57,739 nucleotides of DNA from Geobacteraceae bacterium (GTDB lineage: Bacteria > Desulfobacterota > Desulfuromonadia > Geobacterales > Geobacteraceae). This document shows, in pieces, positions 1-9,535 of the stretch. Made by a program: the position numbers and the translations under genes. Under the pieces are notes generated by a model. That model was not told where the DNA came from. It was given only the letters and a program-made list of their open reading frames with translations, and made no database searches. The DNA lies in contig JAMPXD010000005.1 in assembly GCA_023701365.1 (NCBI GenBank), positions 1 through 57,739 of the forward strand, in the 5' to 3' direction. Every line of letters starts with the position of its first letter. The stretch's first letter is position 1.

Positions 1-119
1 CCCTTGCCGGCCAGCACCTTGGTGATCGCTGCCGTCAGCGTGGTCTTGCCGTGGTCGACGTGACCGATCGTCCCTATGTTTACGTGCGGTTTCTTTCTCT
101 CGAATTTTGCCTTTGCCAT
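1..119 (-). CDS. tuf: Elongation factor Tu, N-terminal part (runs off the window)
   Basis: EF-Tu is the GTPase that carries aminoacyl-tRNA to the ribosome. Only the first 39 codons are present. The protein begins [20 protein letters not shown] and continues with the G1/P-loop element GHVDHGKT at residues 19-26. The ATG is at 117-119 and is preceded on the minus strand by a strong GGAGG about 7 nt upstream. It lies directly downstream of four tRNA genes on the same strand, the classical tRNA-tufB arrangement. The C-terminal remainder lies outside the window, so intactness cannot be judged. Confidence 0.97.
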   Translation of the reverse strand, partial: MAKAKFERKKPHVNIGTIGHVDHGKTTLTAAITKVLAGK

Positions 120-183
120 ACAGGATTCCTCCCGGGTTTTCCCCAAGTTTTTCAGAGAATATCTTCTCAGGTAACAATTAAGA

Positions 184-259
<76 letters not shown>

Positions 260-271
260 ATGCTGGAAAAT

Positions 272-348
272 TGGAGCGGGAAACGGGACTCGAACCCGCG
301 ACCCTCAGCTTGGAAGGCTGATGCTCTAGCCAACTGAGCTACTCCCGC
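272..348 (-). tRNA. tRNA-Gly (anticodon TCC)
   Basis: A 77-nt cloverleaf with acceptor GCGGGAG pairing with TTCCCGC, T-arm GCGGGTTCGAGTCCCGT, encoded CCA at 272-274, and anticodon loop CTTCCAA. It is separated from tRNA-Thr(GGT) by only 12 nt, which implies processing from one precursor. The 109 nt between it and tRNA-Tyr (349-457) hold nothing recognisable. Confidence 0.97.
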
Positions 349-457
349 CAATCCGCCTATATGAGGTTTTTTGAAGATCCATACCCAACCCGTTCCCAGT
401 ACATGCGACCTCACGTCTCCTGGTGGCGCGTCGAGCCTGAACCTTCTGAAGCTTTTA

Positions 458-543
458 TGGTGGAGGGAGGAGGATTCGAACCTCCGAAGTCGTCCGACGA
501 CAGATTTACAGTCTGTTCCCTTTGGCCACTCGGGAATCCCTCC
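458..543 (-). tRNA. tRNA-Tyr (anticodon GTA)
   Basis: An 86-nt type II tRNA with a long variable arm, acceptor GGAGGGA/TCCCTCC, encoded CCA at 458-460, and anticodon loop containing GTA followed by AA. The long variable arm together with the GTA anticodon identifies bacterial tRNA-Tyr. Confidence 0.97.
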
Positions 544-571
544 AAACGAAGATCAGCCTATTCATTACAAA

Positions 572-647
572 TGGAGCTGGCGATGGGACTCGAACCCGCA
601 ACCTGCTGATTACAAGTCAGCTGCTCTGCCAATTGAGCTACGCCAGC
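572..647 (-). tRNA. tRNA-Thr (anticodon TGT)
   Basis: A 76-nt cloverleaf with acceptor GCTGGCG/CGCCAGC, anticodon loop CTTGTAA and encoded CCA at 572-574. It is the first gene of the tRNA-tuf transcription unit, just downstream of a good promoter. The order Thr(TGT)-Tyr-Gly-Thr(GGT)-tuf matches E. coli thrU-tyrU-glyT-thrT-tufB. Confidence 0.97.
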
Positions 648-657
648 GCAATTAATC

Positions 658-686
658 TTTATACACGAGGCTTGCGGCCGGGTCAA
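658..686 (-). promoter_or_regulatory. Sigma-70 promoter of the tRNA-tuf operon
   Basis: On the minus strand TTGACC (681-686) and TATAAA (658-663) are separated by exactly 17 nt, and the first tRNA begins 10 nt downstream of the -10 box. This is close to consensus and correctly placed. A GC-rich discriminator typical of stringent control is not obvious. Confidence 0.8.
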
Positions 687-738
687 GTCTTTCCGCCAAA
701 AATGGAAGAACTCTTTATAATTTACTTTGGCAAAAGTG

Positions 739-2556
739 TCAACGATTATTTTGTTGTCGCGCATAATTTTTTCCAGCCCTCTGCACCCCCTTCGCCTCGC
801 CGCGACAAAGTTCCGCCGCCGCGGCCTCCCGCCCGCACGCCTTGAGCGCCGCCATGATGTTTTTCCGCTCCTCTGGAATGTGGGAGAGAAGGAGCGCCTT
901 CTGGAGGGTCTTTTCCCGATCGCTCCGGGGAACGTACACTCCCTCGCCGGAAAAGGGATCAAGGCCGGTATGGTAGATGCACGTAGAGAGCGTACCAGGA
1001 GTGGGAGTAAAATCCTGCACCTGCTCCACCCGGAGATGATGCTTCTTCAGGGCAAGGGCCAACTCCACCATGTCGTCCATGGTGCAGCCAGGATGGCCAG
1101 AGATCAGATACGGAATGAGGTACTGCTTTTTCCCGAGCCGCACGCTCTCTTCCCTGAACAGGGCCAGGAACCGGTCGAAGGCCTTTCTCCCCGGTTTGCG
1201 CATAACCGCTGTCACCCGGTCCACCAGGTGCTCCGGGGCCACCTTCAGGAGCCCACCCACATGGTGGCCCAGCAGCTCTCGCAGATATCCGGGCTGGCGC
1301 TCGAGGAGGTCATAACGCACCCCGGACGAGACAGCCACGTTTTTCACTCCCGGGGACTGTCTCACCCGTTGCAGCAGTTGCGCTGCCCGCCGGTCGTCAA
1401 CCGCCAGGTGCCGGCAGGGGTGGGGATAGAGACAGCTCTCCCGCCTGCAAACGGCCTGCGCCTGCGGGTTGCCGCAGCCGGCCCCGTACATGTTGGCGGT
1501 CGGCCCTCCCACGTCGCTCACGCTCCCCCGGAACCAGCGTTGCCCCAGGAGCCTTCCGACCTCTTCGAGGATCGACCGTTCGCTCCGGGACTGAATAACC
1601 TTCCCCTGGTGATGGGTGATGGCGCAGAAGGCGCAGCCGCCGAAACAGCCGCGGTGGGAGGTGATGGAGCTCTTGATCTGCTCATAGGCAGGAACCGGCT
1701 CCAGGTAAGACGGATGGGGTGCCTTGGCGAACGGCAGCGCGTAGACCGCATCCAGCTCCCGCTCGGTCAGTGGCATGGCGGGTGGATTGCAGACCAGCCG
1801 GCGGTCGCCGTGCAGCTGCACAACGGTCTTTGCGGCAAAAGGGTTCTGCTCTCCCGACAAGATCCGGAAGGCAGCAGCGTATTTCGCCTTGTCTGCGCAC
1901 ACCTCCTCGAAGGAGGGGAGTTCCACCGGGGAGGGATGGGTTCCCAGCCGGTCCTTGCCGATATACGCGGTGCCTCGTATATCGGTGACGTCCGCGATGG
2001 GCTCCCCCCTTCGCAACCGCACAGCCAGCTCCAGGAGCGGCCGCTCCCCCATGCCGTAGACCAGGAGGTCCGCCTTGGCGTCGAACAGGATGGAGCGGCG
2101 CACCTTGTCTTCCCAGAAGTCATAATGGGCGAAACGGCGCAGGCTTGCCTCGATCCCGCCGATCACCACCGGCACATCCTTATACGCCTCCTTGAGGCGC
2201 GAAGTGTAGATGATGGTCGCCCGGTTGGGGCGGGCGCCGTGGCGGTTCCCCGGCGTGTAGGCGTCGTCGCGGCGGAGTTTGCGGGCAGGGGTGTAGTGGG
2301 CGACCATGGAGTCCATCGCCCCGGCAGAGACGGCAAAGAATAGCCCCGGCCGGCCGAGCGCCATGAACGGCTCCCTTGAGCGCCAGTCGGGCTGGGGGAT
2401 GATGCCGACCCGGAAGCCGTGGAACTCGAGCCAGCGGGCCAGCAGCGGCACGCCGAAGGCAGGGTGGTCGATGTAGGCGTCGCCGGTGACGAAGATCACG
2501 TCCAACTCGTTCCAGCCGCGCTTGAGGGCATCCTCTTTGGTTATGGGAAGAAACAT
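739..2556 (-). CDS. ygiQ: YgiQ family radical SAM protein
   Basis: A 605-aa member of the YgiQ/UPF0313 family. The N-terminal family domain begins [20 protein letters not shown] and carries [13 protein letters not shown] at residues 23-35. The radical-SAM cluster motif is CFGGCAFC, with ligand cysteines 304, 308 and 311, and the family's Arg/Lys-rich C-terminal domain follows with the conserved IYHTGLDPF stretch. The reaction catalysed by YgiQ is not established, so the family is certain but the function is not. The ATG at 2554-2556 is the natural family start. The gene stands alone between the tRNA operon promoter and argC on the same strand. Confidence 0.93.
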   Translation of the reverse strand: MFLPITKEDALKRGWNELDVIFVTGDAYIDHPAFGVPLLARWLEFHGFRVGIIPQPDWRSREPFMALGRPGLFFAVSAGAMDSMVAHYTPARKLRRDDAYTPGNRHGARPNRATIIYTSRLKEAYKDVPVVIGGIEASLRRFAHYDFWEDKVRRSILFDAKADLLVYGMGERPLLELAVRLRRGEPIADVTDIRGTAYIGKDRLGTHPSPVELPSFEEVCADKAKYAAAFRILSGEQNPFAAKTVVQLHGDRRLVCNPPAMPLTERELDAVYALPFAKAPHPSYLEPVPAYEQIKSSITSHRGCFGGCAFCAITHHQGKVIQSRSERSILEEVGRLLGQRWFRGSVSDVGGPTANMYGAGCGNPQAQAVCRRESCLYPHPCRHLAVDDRRAAQLLQRVRQSPGVKNVAVSSGVRYDLLERQPGYLRELLGHHVGGLLKVAPEHLVDRVTAVMRKPGRKAFDRFLALFREESVRLGKKQYLIPYLISGHPGCTMDDMVELALALKKHHLRVEQVQDFTPTPGTLSTCIYHTGLDPFSGEGVYVPRSDREKTLQKALLLSHIPEERKNIMAALKACGREAAAAELCRGEAKGVQRAGKNYARQQNNR

Positions 2557-2682
2557 ATGGCCTGTTGGGTCACGCGCTGAAGTCCGAAGTGCGGAAGGAG
2601 AGTTTTAACCTCAGATATGCCGCGCTTCACCCCATCCGCACTGCTCTCTTAATCACTATGGCAGGCTTTCCGCTTTTCGATG

Positions 2683-3723
2683 CTAGGGAAAAATTGGCAA
2701 CACCTCGAGCCCCGTATTCTCCGGTAACCTGTTCATTATATTCATATTCTGCACCGCCTGCCCCGACGCCCCCTTCACCAGGTTGTCGATGGCGGAGACC
2801 ACGATCAACCGGCCGGTCCGCTGGTCCAGGGTGAGGCCGATGTCGCAGAAGTTGGCGCCCCGCACATGGGCGGTGGAGGGGAAGCACCCCTCGGGGAGCA
2901 CCCGGACGAACGGCTCCCCCTTGTAAAAGTCCTGGTAGAGCCTGAGCAGCTCGGCCGTTGTTGCCGCTTCCACAGGCATGGCGTATATGGTGGAGAGTAT
3001 CCCCCGGTCCATCGGCACCAGATGGGGGGTGAATGAGATGGTCACCTTCTTCCCCGCCAGGAGAGAGAGCTCCTGCTCGATCTCCGGGATGTGCCGGTGT
3101 GCCCCCCCCACCCCGTAAGCCTTGAAACCGTCGTTCACCTCGCAGAACAGGTTGTCCACCTTGGCGCTCCGTCCCGCCCCGGACACGCCCGACTTGCTGT
3201 CGGCAATAACGGTGGCCGGATCAATCAGCTTCTTCTTCAATAGGGGGGCCAGGCCAAGGATGACGCTGGTCGGATAGCAGCCGGGGTTGGCCACCAGCTC
3301 TGCTCCTGCAATCCGCGCCCGCTTGAGCTCAGGCAGACCGTACACGGCATTCTTGAGGAGGGCCGGACTCAGATGCGGCTCGTACCACAGCTCATACTCC
3401 CTGGCATCCCGGAGCCGGTAGTCGGCGGAGAGGTCCACGACCCGCCTGCCGAGCCTGAGGAAAGTGGGAACCACCTCCATGGCCGCTTTGTGGGGCAGCG
3501 CAGTGAAGATGAAATCGGCCTTTTCGGCCACCCGCACCGGTTCCAGGTTTTCCAGCACCAGGTCACAGCGGCCCCGGAGGAACGGGAACACCTCGGAAAT
3601 CCGTTTTCCGGCGCTCTGCTCGGAGGTAACGCAGGTAACCGCTGCTTCAGGATGGGCATAGAGTATCCTCAACAACTCCGCACCGGTGTAACCACTGGCT
3701 CCGACGATGGCGACTCTTAACAT
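2683..3723 (-). CDS. argC: N-acetyl-gamma-glutamyl-phosphate reductase
   Basis: A 346-aa ArgC, which reduces N-acetylglutamyl phosphate to the semialdehyde in arginine synthesis using NADPH. The Rossmann motif [10 protein letters not shown] is at residues 8-17 and the catalytic cysteine is C149 in ANPGCYPTS; the length is normal for the family. The frame stays open upstream to 3957, but [14 protein letters not shown] is the family start and GGGAGGATATCG precedes it, so the ATG at 3721-3723 is chosen. It follows rplM-rpsI after a terminator, so it probably has its own promoter or depends on read-through. Confidence 0.96.
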   Translation of the reverse strand: MLRVAIVGASGYTGAELLRILYAHPEAAVTCVTSEQSAGKRISEVFPFLRGRCDLVLENLEPVRVAEKADFIFTALPHKAAMEVVPTFLRLGRRVVDLSADYRLRDAREYELWYEPHLSPALLKNAVYGLPELKRARIAGAELVANPGCYPTSVILGLAPLLKKKLIDPATVIADSKSGVSGAGRSAKVDNLFCEVNDGFKAYGVGGAHRHIPEIEQELSLLAGKKVTISFTPHLVPMDRGILSTIYAMPVEAATTAELLRLYQDFYKGEPFVRVLPEGCFPSTAHVRGANFCDIGLTLDQRTGRLIVVSAIDNLVKGASGQAVQNMNIMNRLPENTGLEVLPIFP

Positions 3724-3810
3724 CGATATCCTCCCGATTTCGCTGAAGATCTTTACGCTGCAAAGGTGCTGAACAGGCGTGACGAGGTCCCGCACAACAG
3801 TTCTCCACAA

Positions 3811-3845
3811 AAAGCAAAAGGGAGGAACCCTCTCGGGTCCCTCCC
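3811..3845 (-). terminator. Rho-independent terminator after rpsI
   Basis: Read on the minus strand, GGGAGGGACCC (3835-3845) pairs with GGGTTCCTCCC (3820-3830) across a GAGA loop and is followed by TTTTGCTTTTTG. It ends the rplM-rpsI unit about 35 nt after the rpsI stop. Confidence 0.85.
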
Positions 3846-3880
3846 AATATAACCATACAACCTCTGATTCGGCAAGCCGG

Positions 3881-4273
3881 TTAGCGCTTGGAGAACTGGA
3901 AGCTCGCGCGGGCCGCTTTCTTGCCGTACTTCTTCCGCTCCTTGATACGCGAATCACGGGTAATAAAGCCCGCCTTTTTCAGGGTCCCGCGCAACTCAGC
4001 GTCGAATTCGAGAAGGGCCTTGGTGATGCCGTGCTTGATGGCGCCCGCCTGGCCGGAGTCTCCGCCACCCTTCACGGTGACATAGATATCGAATTTATCG
4101 ACATTCTCGGTCAGCTCCAGCGGCTGCCTGACCACCATCTTCGAGGTGTCCCTGCCGAAATAATCTTCCAGGGTCTTGTTGTTCACCACGAACGCCCCTG
4201 CGCCGGGCTTGAGCCAAACCCTGGCAATGGAGGATTTCCTTTTCCCTGTGCCGTAGAAGCTTTTTGCAGCCAT
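3881..4273 (-). CDS. rpsI: Small ribosomal subunit protein S9
   Basis: A 130-aa S9 protein of the 30S subunit. It begins [19 protein letters not shown] and ends in the invariant SKR tail (RASFQFSKR), which reaches toward the P-site tRNA. It lies 33 nt downstream of rplM on the same strand in the nearly universal rplM-rpsI pair. Nothing is unusual. Confidence 0.98.
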   Translation of the reverse strand: MAAKSFYGTGKRKSSIARVWLKPGAGAFVVNNKTLEDYFGRDTSKMVVRQPLELTENVDKFDIYVTVKGGGDSGQAGAIKHGITKALLEFDAELRGTLKKAGFITRDSRIKERKKYGKKAARASFQFSKR

Positions 4274-4306
4274 TTCTATATCTCCTGATTTGAAGTTGCG
4301 GTTCTG

Positions 4307-4735
4307 TTAAATATTCAGCGCCTTGGGCTGCTGGGCCTCGTGGGGGTGTTCGGGGCCGGTATAGATCTTCAACTTGTTCAGCATGTGACGGGCCAGCTTG
4401 TTCTTGGGGAGCATCCCCTTGACTGCATGCTTGATCAGGTCTTCGGGCTTTTTATCAAGGAGCTTGCCGGCAGTAATCGACTTGATGCCGCCGGGGTAGC
4501 CTGAGTGGCTGTAGTACATCTTGTCTGCCCGCTTATTTCCGGTGAGCGCGATCTTCTCGGCGTTGACGACGATGATGAAATCACCGGTGTCCACGCTGGG
4601 TGTAAAGGTCGGCTTGTTCTTGCCCCGCAGCACGTTGGCTATCGTAGTGGCGATCCTGCCGAGCACCAGATTTTCCGCATCTACCAGGTACCAGTCCCTG
4701 GTCACTTCTTTCGATTTAGCTACTGACGTTTTCAT
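4307..4735 (-). CDS. rplM: Large ribosomal subunit protein L13
   Basis: A 142-aa L13 protein, an early-assembling 50S protein. It shows the family core [20 protein letters not shown] near the N-terminus and [20 protein letters not shown] near the C-terminus. It is the first gene of the rplM-rpsI operon and has a good promoter in the gap between it and truA. Confidence 0.98.
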   Translation of the reverse strand: MKTSVAKSKEVTRDWYLVDAENLVLGRIATTIANVLRGKNKPTFTPSVDTGDFIIVVNAEKIALTGNKRADKMYYSHSGYPGGIKSITAGKLLDKKPEDLIKHAVKGMLPKNKLARHMLNKLKIYTGPEHPHEAQQPKALNI

Positions 4736-4791
4736 CTAACCCTCACAGACGTATCTGAAATTTTCTTATGTATGATTTACAGGAAGCGTGT

Positions 4792-4820
4792 AAATTAATT
4801 CAATCCTGCCGGGATGTCAA
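4792..4820 (-). promoter_or_regulatory. Sigma-70 promoter of rplM-rpsI
   Basis: On the minus strand TTGACA (4815-4820) and TAATTT (4792-4797) are separated by 17 nt. The box lies between the truA stop and the rplM start, so rplM need not rely on the truA transcript. Confidence 0.65.
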
Positions 4821-4833
4821 GAAAAATTTACCG

Positions 4834-5568
4834 TCAATAGTAAACCTCCATCAAACAAAGCCCGTGGGGGGGAGCGGTGGCACCCGCCGGGACGCCGTTA
4901 GCTCCCGCCAGAATGACGGCGATGGCGTCCGCAGGGCGTTTCCCCTGCCCCACCTCCACCAGGGTCCCCACCATGATCCGCACCATGTTCCGGAGAAAAC
5001 CCGACCCCTTCACCTCGATCTGGATGAGATCGCCGTCCCGGTCGAGTTCCACGGCGTCGATCCGGCGCACGGTGGTCCGGGCGGCGCATCCGGTAGTGCG
5101 AAACGCAGCGAAGTCGTGCTCCCCGACAAAATGGCGGGCCGCCTCGCGCATCGCCCCGATGTCCAGCTTTCCCCGCAGCTGCCAGGCATAGAGCCGCGAG
5201 AGCGGTGAGCGGCGTGTGCCGTTATGAATGGTGTAGCGGTAGTGCTTCCCCTTGGCATCGAAGCGGGGCTGAAAATCGGATCGCGCTTCGCAGGCGTCAC
5301 GAACAGCGATGTCCGGCGGCAGCAAGGCATTTAGCCCGTCGGAAAAGGCACGGAGCGGGATCTCCCGGTCGGTCCTGAATGCAGCGACCATCCCCCGGGC
5401 ATGGACCCCGGCGTCGGTCCGGCCGGAGGAATGGAGCCGCACGGACGCGCCCAGGACCCTGACGAGCGCCTCCTCGATCACCTGCTGGATGGTGAGACCG
5501 TTCGGCTGGATCTGCCAGCCGGCGTAGCTGGTGCCGTCGTATTCGATAATGAGCTTAATGTTGCGCAT
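4834..5568 (-). CDS. truA: tRNA pseudouridine(38-40) synthase
   Basis: A 244-aa TruA, which isomerises uridines 38-40 in the anticodon arm of many tRNAs. The N-terminus is MRNIKLIIEYDGTSYAGWQ and the catalytic aspartate is D52 in SSGRTDAGVHA, matching D60 of E. coli. A GTG at 5586 would add six residues, but neither candidate start has a clear Shine-Dalgarno, so the ATG that fits the family is used. It lies upstream of rplM on the same strand. Confidence 0.95.
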   Translation of the reverse strand: MRNIKLIIEYDGTSYAGWQIQPNGLTIQQVIEEALVRVLGASVRLHSSGRTDAGVHARGMVAAFRTDREIPLRAFSDGLNALLPPDIAVRDACEARSDFQPRFDAKGKHYRYTIHNGTRRSPLSRLYAWQLRGKLDIGAMREAARHFVGEHDFAAFRTTGCAARTTVRRIDAVELDRDGDLIQIEVKGSGFLRNMVRIMVGTLVEVGQGKRPADAIAVILAGANGVPAGATAPPHGLCLMEVYY

Positions 5569-5770
5569 AAGAGGAAAGAGAAGCACAGGTCGTCATCATC
5601 AGGATCATACTTTTTCCCGGTCAAAATTTCAAGTCCGACGAATGGCAGGGGCACAGCGCAGTTCCCACCTGCGGCAAGTTGAGCTCATGCAGATATGCTG
5701 TAAACTGTAAATAACACTTTCGGAGTGAGGGATTGGATGAGGTGGGAAGGAAAGTCTGGAGAATGCTCGC

Positions 5771-7363
5771 ATGTCGAATCTCAGCCGCCGAAAAGAGAAG
5801 TCGCTCCCTCCCGGCAAGGCGCCGAAGGAGATATTCAACCGCCTCTACAGTTCCCCCTACTGGCTGGTGGTGATTCTCACCATCGCCGTGTTCGCCACCG
5901 AATGCCTGGTAATGGTGCTCATCCCGCTGTTTCCCAACCTTCCCGCCAGGGCCGCGGTCCTGCTCGATTCGACGATATTGATCCTGTTCATTCTCCCCTG
6001 CCTCAACTTTTTTCTGTTCCGCCCGCTGGTCGTGAACATCACGGAGCGCAAGCGAGCCGAAGAAGAGGTCCGCAAGCTCAACGATGAGCTGGAGCAGCGC
6101 ATTGCCGAACGAACGGCCCAGCTTGCGGCCGCCCTCGATGAATCGAAACGCCGCCAGGAGGAAATCAGCCTCTCCCTGGAATCGCTGGAGAACAGCGAGG
6201 AGCGTTTCCGCTCCGTTGCCCAGTCGGCCTTTGACGCCGTGATCTCCATCGACGGCACCGGGAAGATAACCTTCTGGAACGATGCGGCGGCACGCATTTT
6301 CGGCCATGGCGCCGCCGAGATCCTCGGCAAGCCGCTTTCCACCATCATCCCGGAACGGTTCCGGGCCGCCCAACAGAGCGCGCTGGCTCAGGTGGTCGCT
6401 ACCGGAGAGACACGGGTGATCGGGAAGCTGGTGGAGCTCATCGGCCTGCGGAAGGACGGGAGCGAATTCCCCCTGGAGCTCTCCCTTTCCAGGTGGAAGA
6501 CGAGGGAGGGGACCTTTTTCACCGGGATCTTGCGCGACATCAGCGAGCGCAAAAAGGCCGAGCAAGCGATCTCGCAGTTGACGGAAGACCTGAACCTCCG
6601 TGCCAGAGAGCTCGAGCAGGCCAATCACCAGCTCAATGAGGTGAGCCGCCTGAAGTCGATGTTCATCGCCTCCATGAGCCATGAGTTGCGGACGCCGCTC
6701 AACTCCGTCATCGGCTTCTCCAGCATCATTCTCAACGAATGGCTCGGCCCCCTCAACGAGGAGCAGAAGGAAAACCTCCAGACCGTCCTGATGGCGGGAA
6801 ACCACCTCCTGTCGCTGATAAACGACGTCATCGACGTGTCGAAGATCGAGGCGGGGATGATCGAAACGCATGATGATGAGTTCGACCTGCACGACCTCAT
6901 CAAAGAGGCGGTTACGGCAGTGGAGAAGGATATAGGCGACAAGGGGCTGGAGCTTCGCCTGGAAAACATCCACTGGCATATGAGCACGGACCGGCGCAGA
7001 CTTCTGCAGTGCGTGCTGAATCTCCTGAGCAACGCGGTAAAATTCACGCAACAGGGTTATGTGCATGTCTGCGTGCGGGCGCTCGAATCCGGGGCACGGG
7101 AAAGTGCGCGTGGCGATCTGGTCGAAATCTCCGTGGCAGACAGCGGCATCGGCATCAGGGAAGAGGACCTGCCGAAACTATTTGCCCCCTTCGTTCGCAT
7201 CGAGTCACCCCTCAAGTCGCAGGTGCCGGGAACCGGTCTCGGCCTCTACCTGATCAAGAAACTCGTCACTGAAGTCTTGCAGGGGGAGGTAACGGCGGAG
7301 AGCAGGTACGGCGAGGGGAGCAGGTTCGTGCTGGCGTTACCGACAGGCGTAATTCCTGCCTGA
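5771..7363 (+). CDS. Membrane PAS sensor histidine kinase (HisKA type)
   Basis: A 530-aa sensor kinase. Two membrane segments (about residues 30-53 and 61-82) are followed by a coiled linker, a PAS domain (about 143-262), the phosphoacceptor box MSHELRTPLNSV with H304, N box LLQCVLNLLSNAVKF with N421, and G boxes DSGIGI (457) and GTGLGL (487). The periplasmic loop is only a few residues, so sensing is probably through the PAS domain or within the membrane. GGAG lies upstream of the ATG. Its first 90 residues are almost identical to those of the next kinase, which has a different catalytic class. The stop is 11 nt before the start of the second kinase. The signal is unknown. Confidence 0.9.
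   Translation: MSNLSRRKEKSLPPGKAPKEIFNRLYSSPYWLVVILTIAVFATECLVMVLIPLFPNLPARAAVLLDSTILILFILPCLNFFLFRPLVVNITERKRAEEEVRKLNDELEQRIAERTAQLAAALDESKRRQEEISLSLESLENSEERFRSVAQSAFDAVISIDGTGKITFWNDAAARIFGHGAAEILGKPLSTIIPERFRAAQQSALAQVVATGETRVIGKLVELIGLRKDGSEFPLELSLSRWKTREGTFFTGILRDISERKKAEQAISQLTEDLNLRARELEQANHQLNEVSRLKSMFIASMSHELRTPLNSVIGFSSIILNEWLGPLNEEQKENLQTVLMAGNHLLSLINDVIDVSKIEAGMIETHDDEFDLHDLIKEAVTAVEKDIGDKGLELRLENIHWHMSTDRRRLLQCVLNLLSNAVKFTQQGYVHVCVRALESGARESARGDLVEISVADSGIGIREEDLPKLFAPFVRIESPLKSQVPGTGLGLYLIKKLVTEVLQGEVTAESRYGEGSRFVLALPTGVIPA
5801..6062 (+). repeat. Copy 1 of a duplicated kinase anchor segment (about 262 bp)
   Basis: This stretch of the first kinase gene is repeated at 7404-7665 in the second with only scattered mismatches, by eye roughly 95% identical and without indels at a constant offset of 1603 bp. 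Several differences are silent. It encodes the two membrane segments. Similarity stops abruptly just after the shared TERKRAE codons. Confidence 0.9.
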
Positions 7364-7374
7364 AGAGAGTATGC

Positions 7375-8733
7375 ATGCCTAATACCAACCTCCGAAAAGA
7401 AATGTCGCCCCCTCCCGGCAAGGCGCCGAAGGAGATATTCAACCGCCTCTACGGCTCCCCCTATTGGCTGGTGGTGATCATTACCATCGCCGTGTTCGCC
7501 ACCGAATGCCTGGTAATGGTGCTCCTCCCGCTGTTTCCCAACCTCCCCGCCAGGGCCGCGGTCCTGCTCGATTCGACGATATTGATCCTGTTCATTCTCC
7601 CCTGCCTCAACTTTTTTCTGTTCCGCCCGCTGGTCCTGCACATCACGGAGCGCAAGCGGGCCGAAGACGCCCTGCAAAGGGAGCACAACAGAATAAGGGA
7701 CATCCTCGATGCCATGCAGGACGGGGTCTGCATCGTCAACCAGGAGCACGAGATCGAGTACGCAAACAGTGCCCTCGAAAGGGAGTTTGGCCCGGTCGAG
7801 GGGCGCAAATGCCATGAATACCTGCACGGCAGCACGGAACCTTGTCCTTGCTGCAGGTACGACGAGGTTTCCGCAGGGAAGTCCGTTCACTGGGAGCGTC
7901 ACTTCCGGAAGACCGGCAGGACCTACGACCTCTGTGACACCCCGCTCTACAAGGCTGACGGGACAGTTGCCAAGCTGCAGATTTTCCGTGACGTCACCGA
8001 GCGCAAGAAGGCCGAAGAGGAGTTGCGGCAGTCGCGGGAACGGCTGCGCAACCTCTCCGCCCATCTGCAGGCCGTGCGGGAGGAGGAGCGGACCGCCATC
8101 GCCAGGGAGATCCACGACGAGCTGGGGCAGATGCTGGCGACCCTCCAGCTGGACGTATCGCTCGTGGCCGGCGGGCTGCGCGAGGACCAGGCTCCACTTG
8201 CCGATAAGGTGGGATCGATGGCACGCTTGATCGAGGGTACGGTCAGGACAGTGCAGCGGATATCCTCGGAGCTGAGACCGGTCATGCTTGATGACCTCGG
8301 GCTGGCAGCGGCGATGGAATGGCAGGCCAAGGAGTTCGAAAAGAAGAGCGGCATCCCTTGCGAGATCGCCATCTCCCTGAAGGGGGAGATTTTCGGCCGC
8401 GAGGTGTCGACCGCGGTTTTCCGCATCTTCCAGGAGGCCCTGACCAACGTGCTGCGCCATGCAGTCGCCACGCGGGTCGAGGCGAGCCTCATGGAGAAGA
8501 GGGGGCGCCTGGAGCTCGCGATCCGGGATGACGGCAGGGGGATAAGCCGGGAGCAGCTCAACGACCCCCTCTCGCTCGGGCTTGTCGGCATGCGGGAAAG
8601 GGTCGCGATCCTTGGCGGAAGGATCAAGATATCCGGCTCGGAGCGGAAAGGGACCGTGGTGGTCGTCCGGATACCGGTCGCGCAGCAGGAGGAAAGCCAT
8701 GATCGACATGAAGAAGATACTGATCGCCGATGA
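7375..8733 (+). CDS. NarX-like sensor histidine kinase (HisKA_3) with Cys-rich PAS
   Basis: A 452-aa kinase with the same two-helix membrane anchor as its neighbour (residues 30-82). A PAS domain (about 105-208) contains the cysteine cluster C146 and CPCC (C157, C159, C160). A HisKA_3 dimerisation domain has H247 in EEERTAIAREIHDELGQ, followed by an HATPase domain with RIFQEALTNVLRHA and DDGRGI. HisKA_3 kinases normally pair with NarL-type regulators, and one follows with a 35-bp overlap. The PAS cysteines could bind a metal or act as a redox switch; this is inference. Confidence 0.9.
   Translation: MPNTNLRKEMSPPPGKAPKEIFNRLYGSPYWLVVIITIAVFATECLVMVLLPLFPNLPARAAVLLDSTILILFILPCLNFFLFRPLVLHITERKRAEDALQREHNRIRDILDAMQDGVCIVNQEHEIEYANSALEREFGPVEGRKCHEYLHGSTEPCPCCRYDEVSAGKSVHWERHFRKTGRTYDLCDTPLYKADGTVAKLQIFRDVTERKKAEEELRQSRERLRNLSAHLQAVREEERTAIAREIHDELGQMLATLQLDVSLVAGGLREDQAPLADKVGSMARLIEGTVRTVQRISSELRPVMLDDLGLAAAMEWQAKEFEKKSGIPCEIAISLKGEIFGREVSTAVFRIFQEALTNVLRHAVATRVEASLMEKRGRLELAIRDDGRGISREQLNDPLSLGLVGMRERVAILGGRIKISGSERKGTVVVVRIPVAQQEESHDRHEEDTDRR
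7404..7665 (+). repeat. Copy 2 of the duplicated kinase anchor segment
   Basis: Direct copy of 5801-6062 (see that entry), inside the second kinase. Such similarity limited to the anchor implies recent exchange between the two genes and is a possible site for recombination that would fuse them. Confidence 0.9.
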
Positions 8734-9337
8734 CCACGCCATCTTCCGCGAGGGGCTGAAACAGATCATCGCCAAGACCGTCGGCATGGTGGTCGCCGGG
8801 GAGGCAGTCAACGGCCAGGAGGTGCTCAGGGAGGTGCGGGAGAACGATTATGACATGGTCATCCTCGACATCTCCATGCCCGGCAGAAGCGGGCTCGATG
8901 TTCTTGCCGAGATCAAGAGTCTGAAGCCGAAGCTCCCGGTCCTCATCCTCAGCATGCACCCGGAAGAGCAGTACGCAGTGCGCGCCCTCAGGACAGGCGC
9001 CGCGGGCTACGTCACCAAGGGGAGCCCGCCCCAGGAGCTGGTCGAGGCGCTGGAGAAGGTAGCGTTCGGCAAGAAGTATGTCAGCCCGTCCCTCGCCGAG
9101 ACGCTCGCCAGCAACCTTGGCCATCCCGGACAAGAGCTGCCCCACATGGAGCTCTCCAACCGGGAATACCAGGTGCTCTGCCTGATCGCTTCAGGGAAAC
9201 CGGTCGGCAAGATCGCCGCAGAGTTGTCGCTGAGCGTCAAGACGATCAGTACTTACCGGGCCCACATCCTCCGCAAGATGAACATGAAGAACAACGCGGA
9301 GCTCACCCGCTACGCCATCCAGAATCAGCTCATCTGA
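8699..9337 (+). CDS. NarL/FixJ family response regulator
   Basis: A 212-aa regulator with an N-terminal receiver and a C-terminal LuxR-type HTH. The acidic pair is D11/D12, the phosphoacceptor is D57 in VILDISMPG, the conserved lysine is K107, and the DNA-binding motif LSNREYQVLCLIASGKP with the recognition-helix stretch VKTISTYRAHILRK lies at about residues 150-195. The ATG at 8699 overlaps the end of the kinase gene by 35 bp and has GGAGGAAAGCC in front, so the two are translationally coupled. The next downstream transcription unit is the riboswitch-FKBP-multicopper-oxidase cluster, a plausible target. Confidence 0.93.
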   Translation: MIDMKKILIADDHAIFREGLKQIIAKTVGMVVAGEAVNGQEVLREVRENDYDMVILDISMPGRSGLDVLAEIKSLKPKLPVLILSMHPEEQYAVRALRTGAAGYVTKGSPPQELVEALEKVAFGKKYVSPSLAETLASNLGHPGQELPHMELSNREYQVLCLIASGKPVGKIAAELSLSVKTISTYRAHILRKMNMKNNAELTRYAIQNQLI

Positions 9338-9535
9338 CCTCCCCCTCTCCCGCCGTTCGCTTGTTCCTCCGTTAATGAGTCAGACCCGTCCCCTAGGACA
9401 AACACCGATGCTTCACTTCCCCGAACACCGAGGTGCATCCTTCCGTGGATGTGGATAGAAGATTCGGACATACACCGAAATCATTTTCCAAGCCGTTCAA
9501 CTATACTGTTTCTAAAGGTTGATTATGCCGGGAAG

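Noticed and set aside
727-2343. Long plus-strand open frame (538 codons) opposite ygiQ
   Set aside because: Antisense to a gene with clear radical-SAM motifs; no known motif in its translation. High GC at third positions leaves the opposite strand open.
7246-8811. 521-codon minus-strand frame opposite the NarX-like kinase
   Set aside because: Shadow of a kinase with all catalytic boxes; its translation has no recognisable domain.
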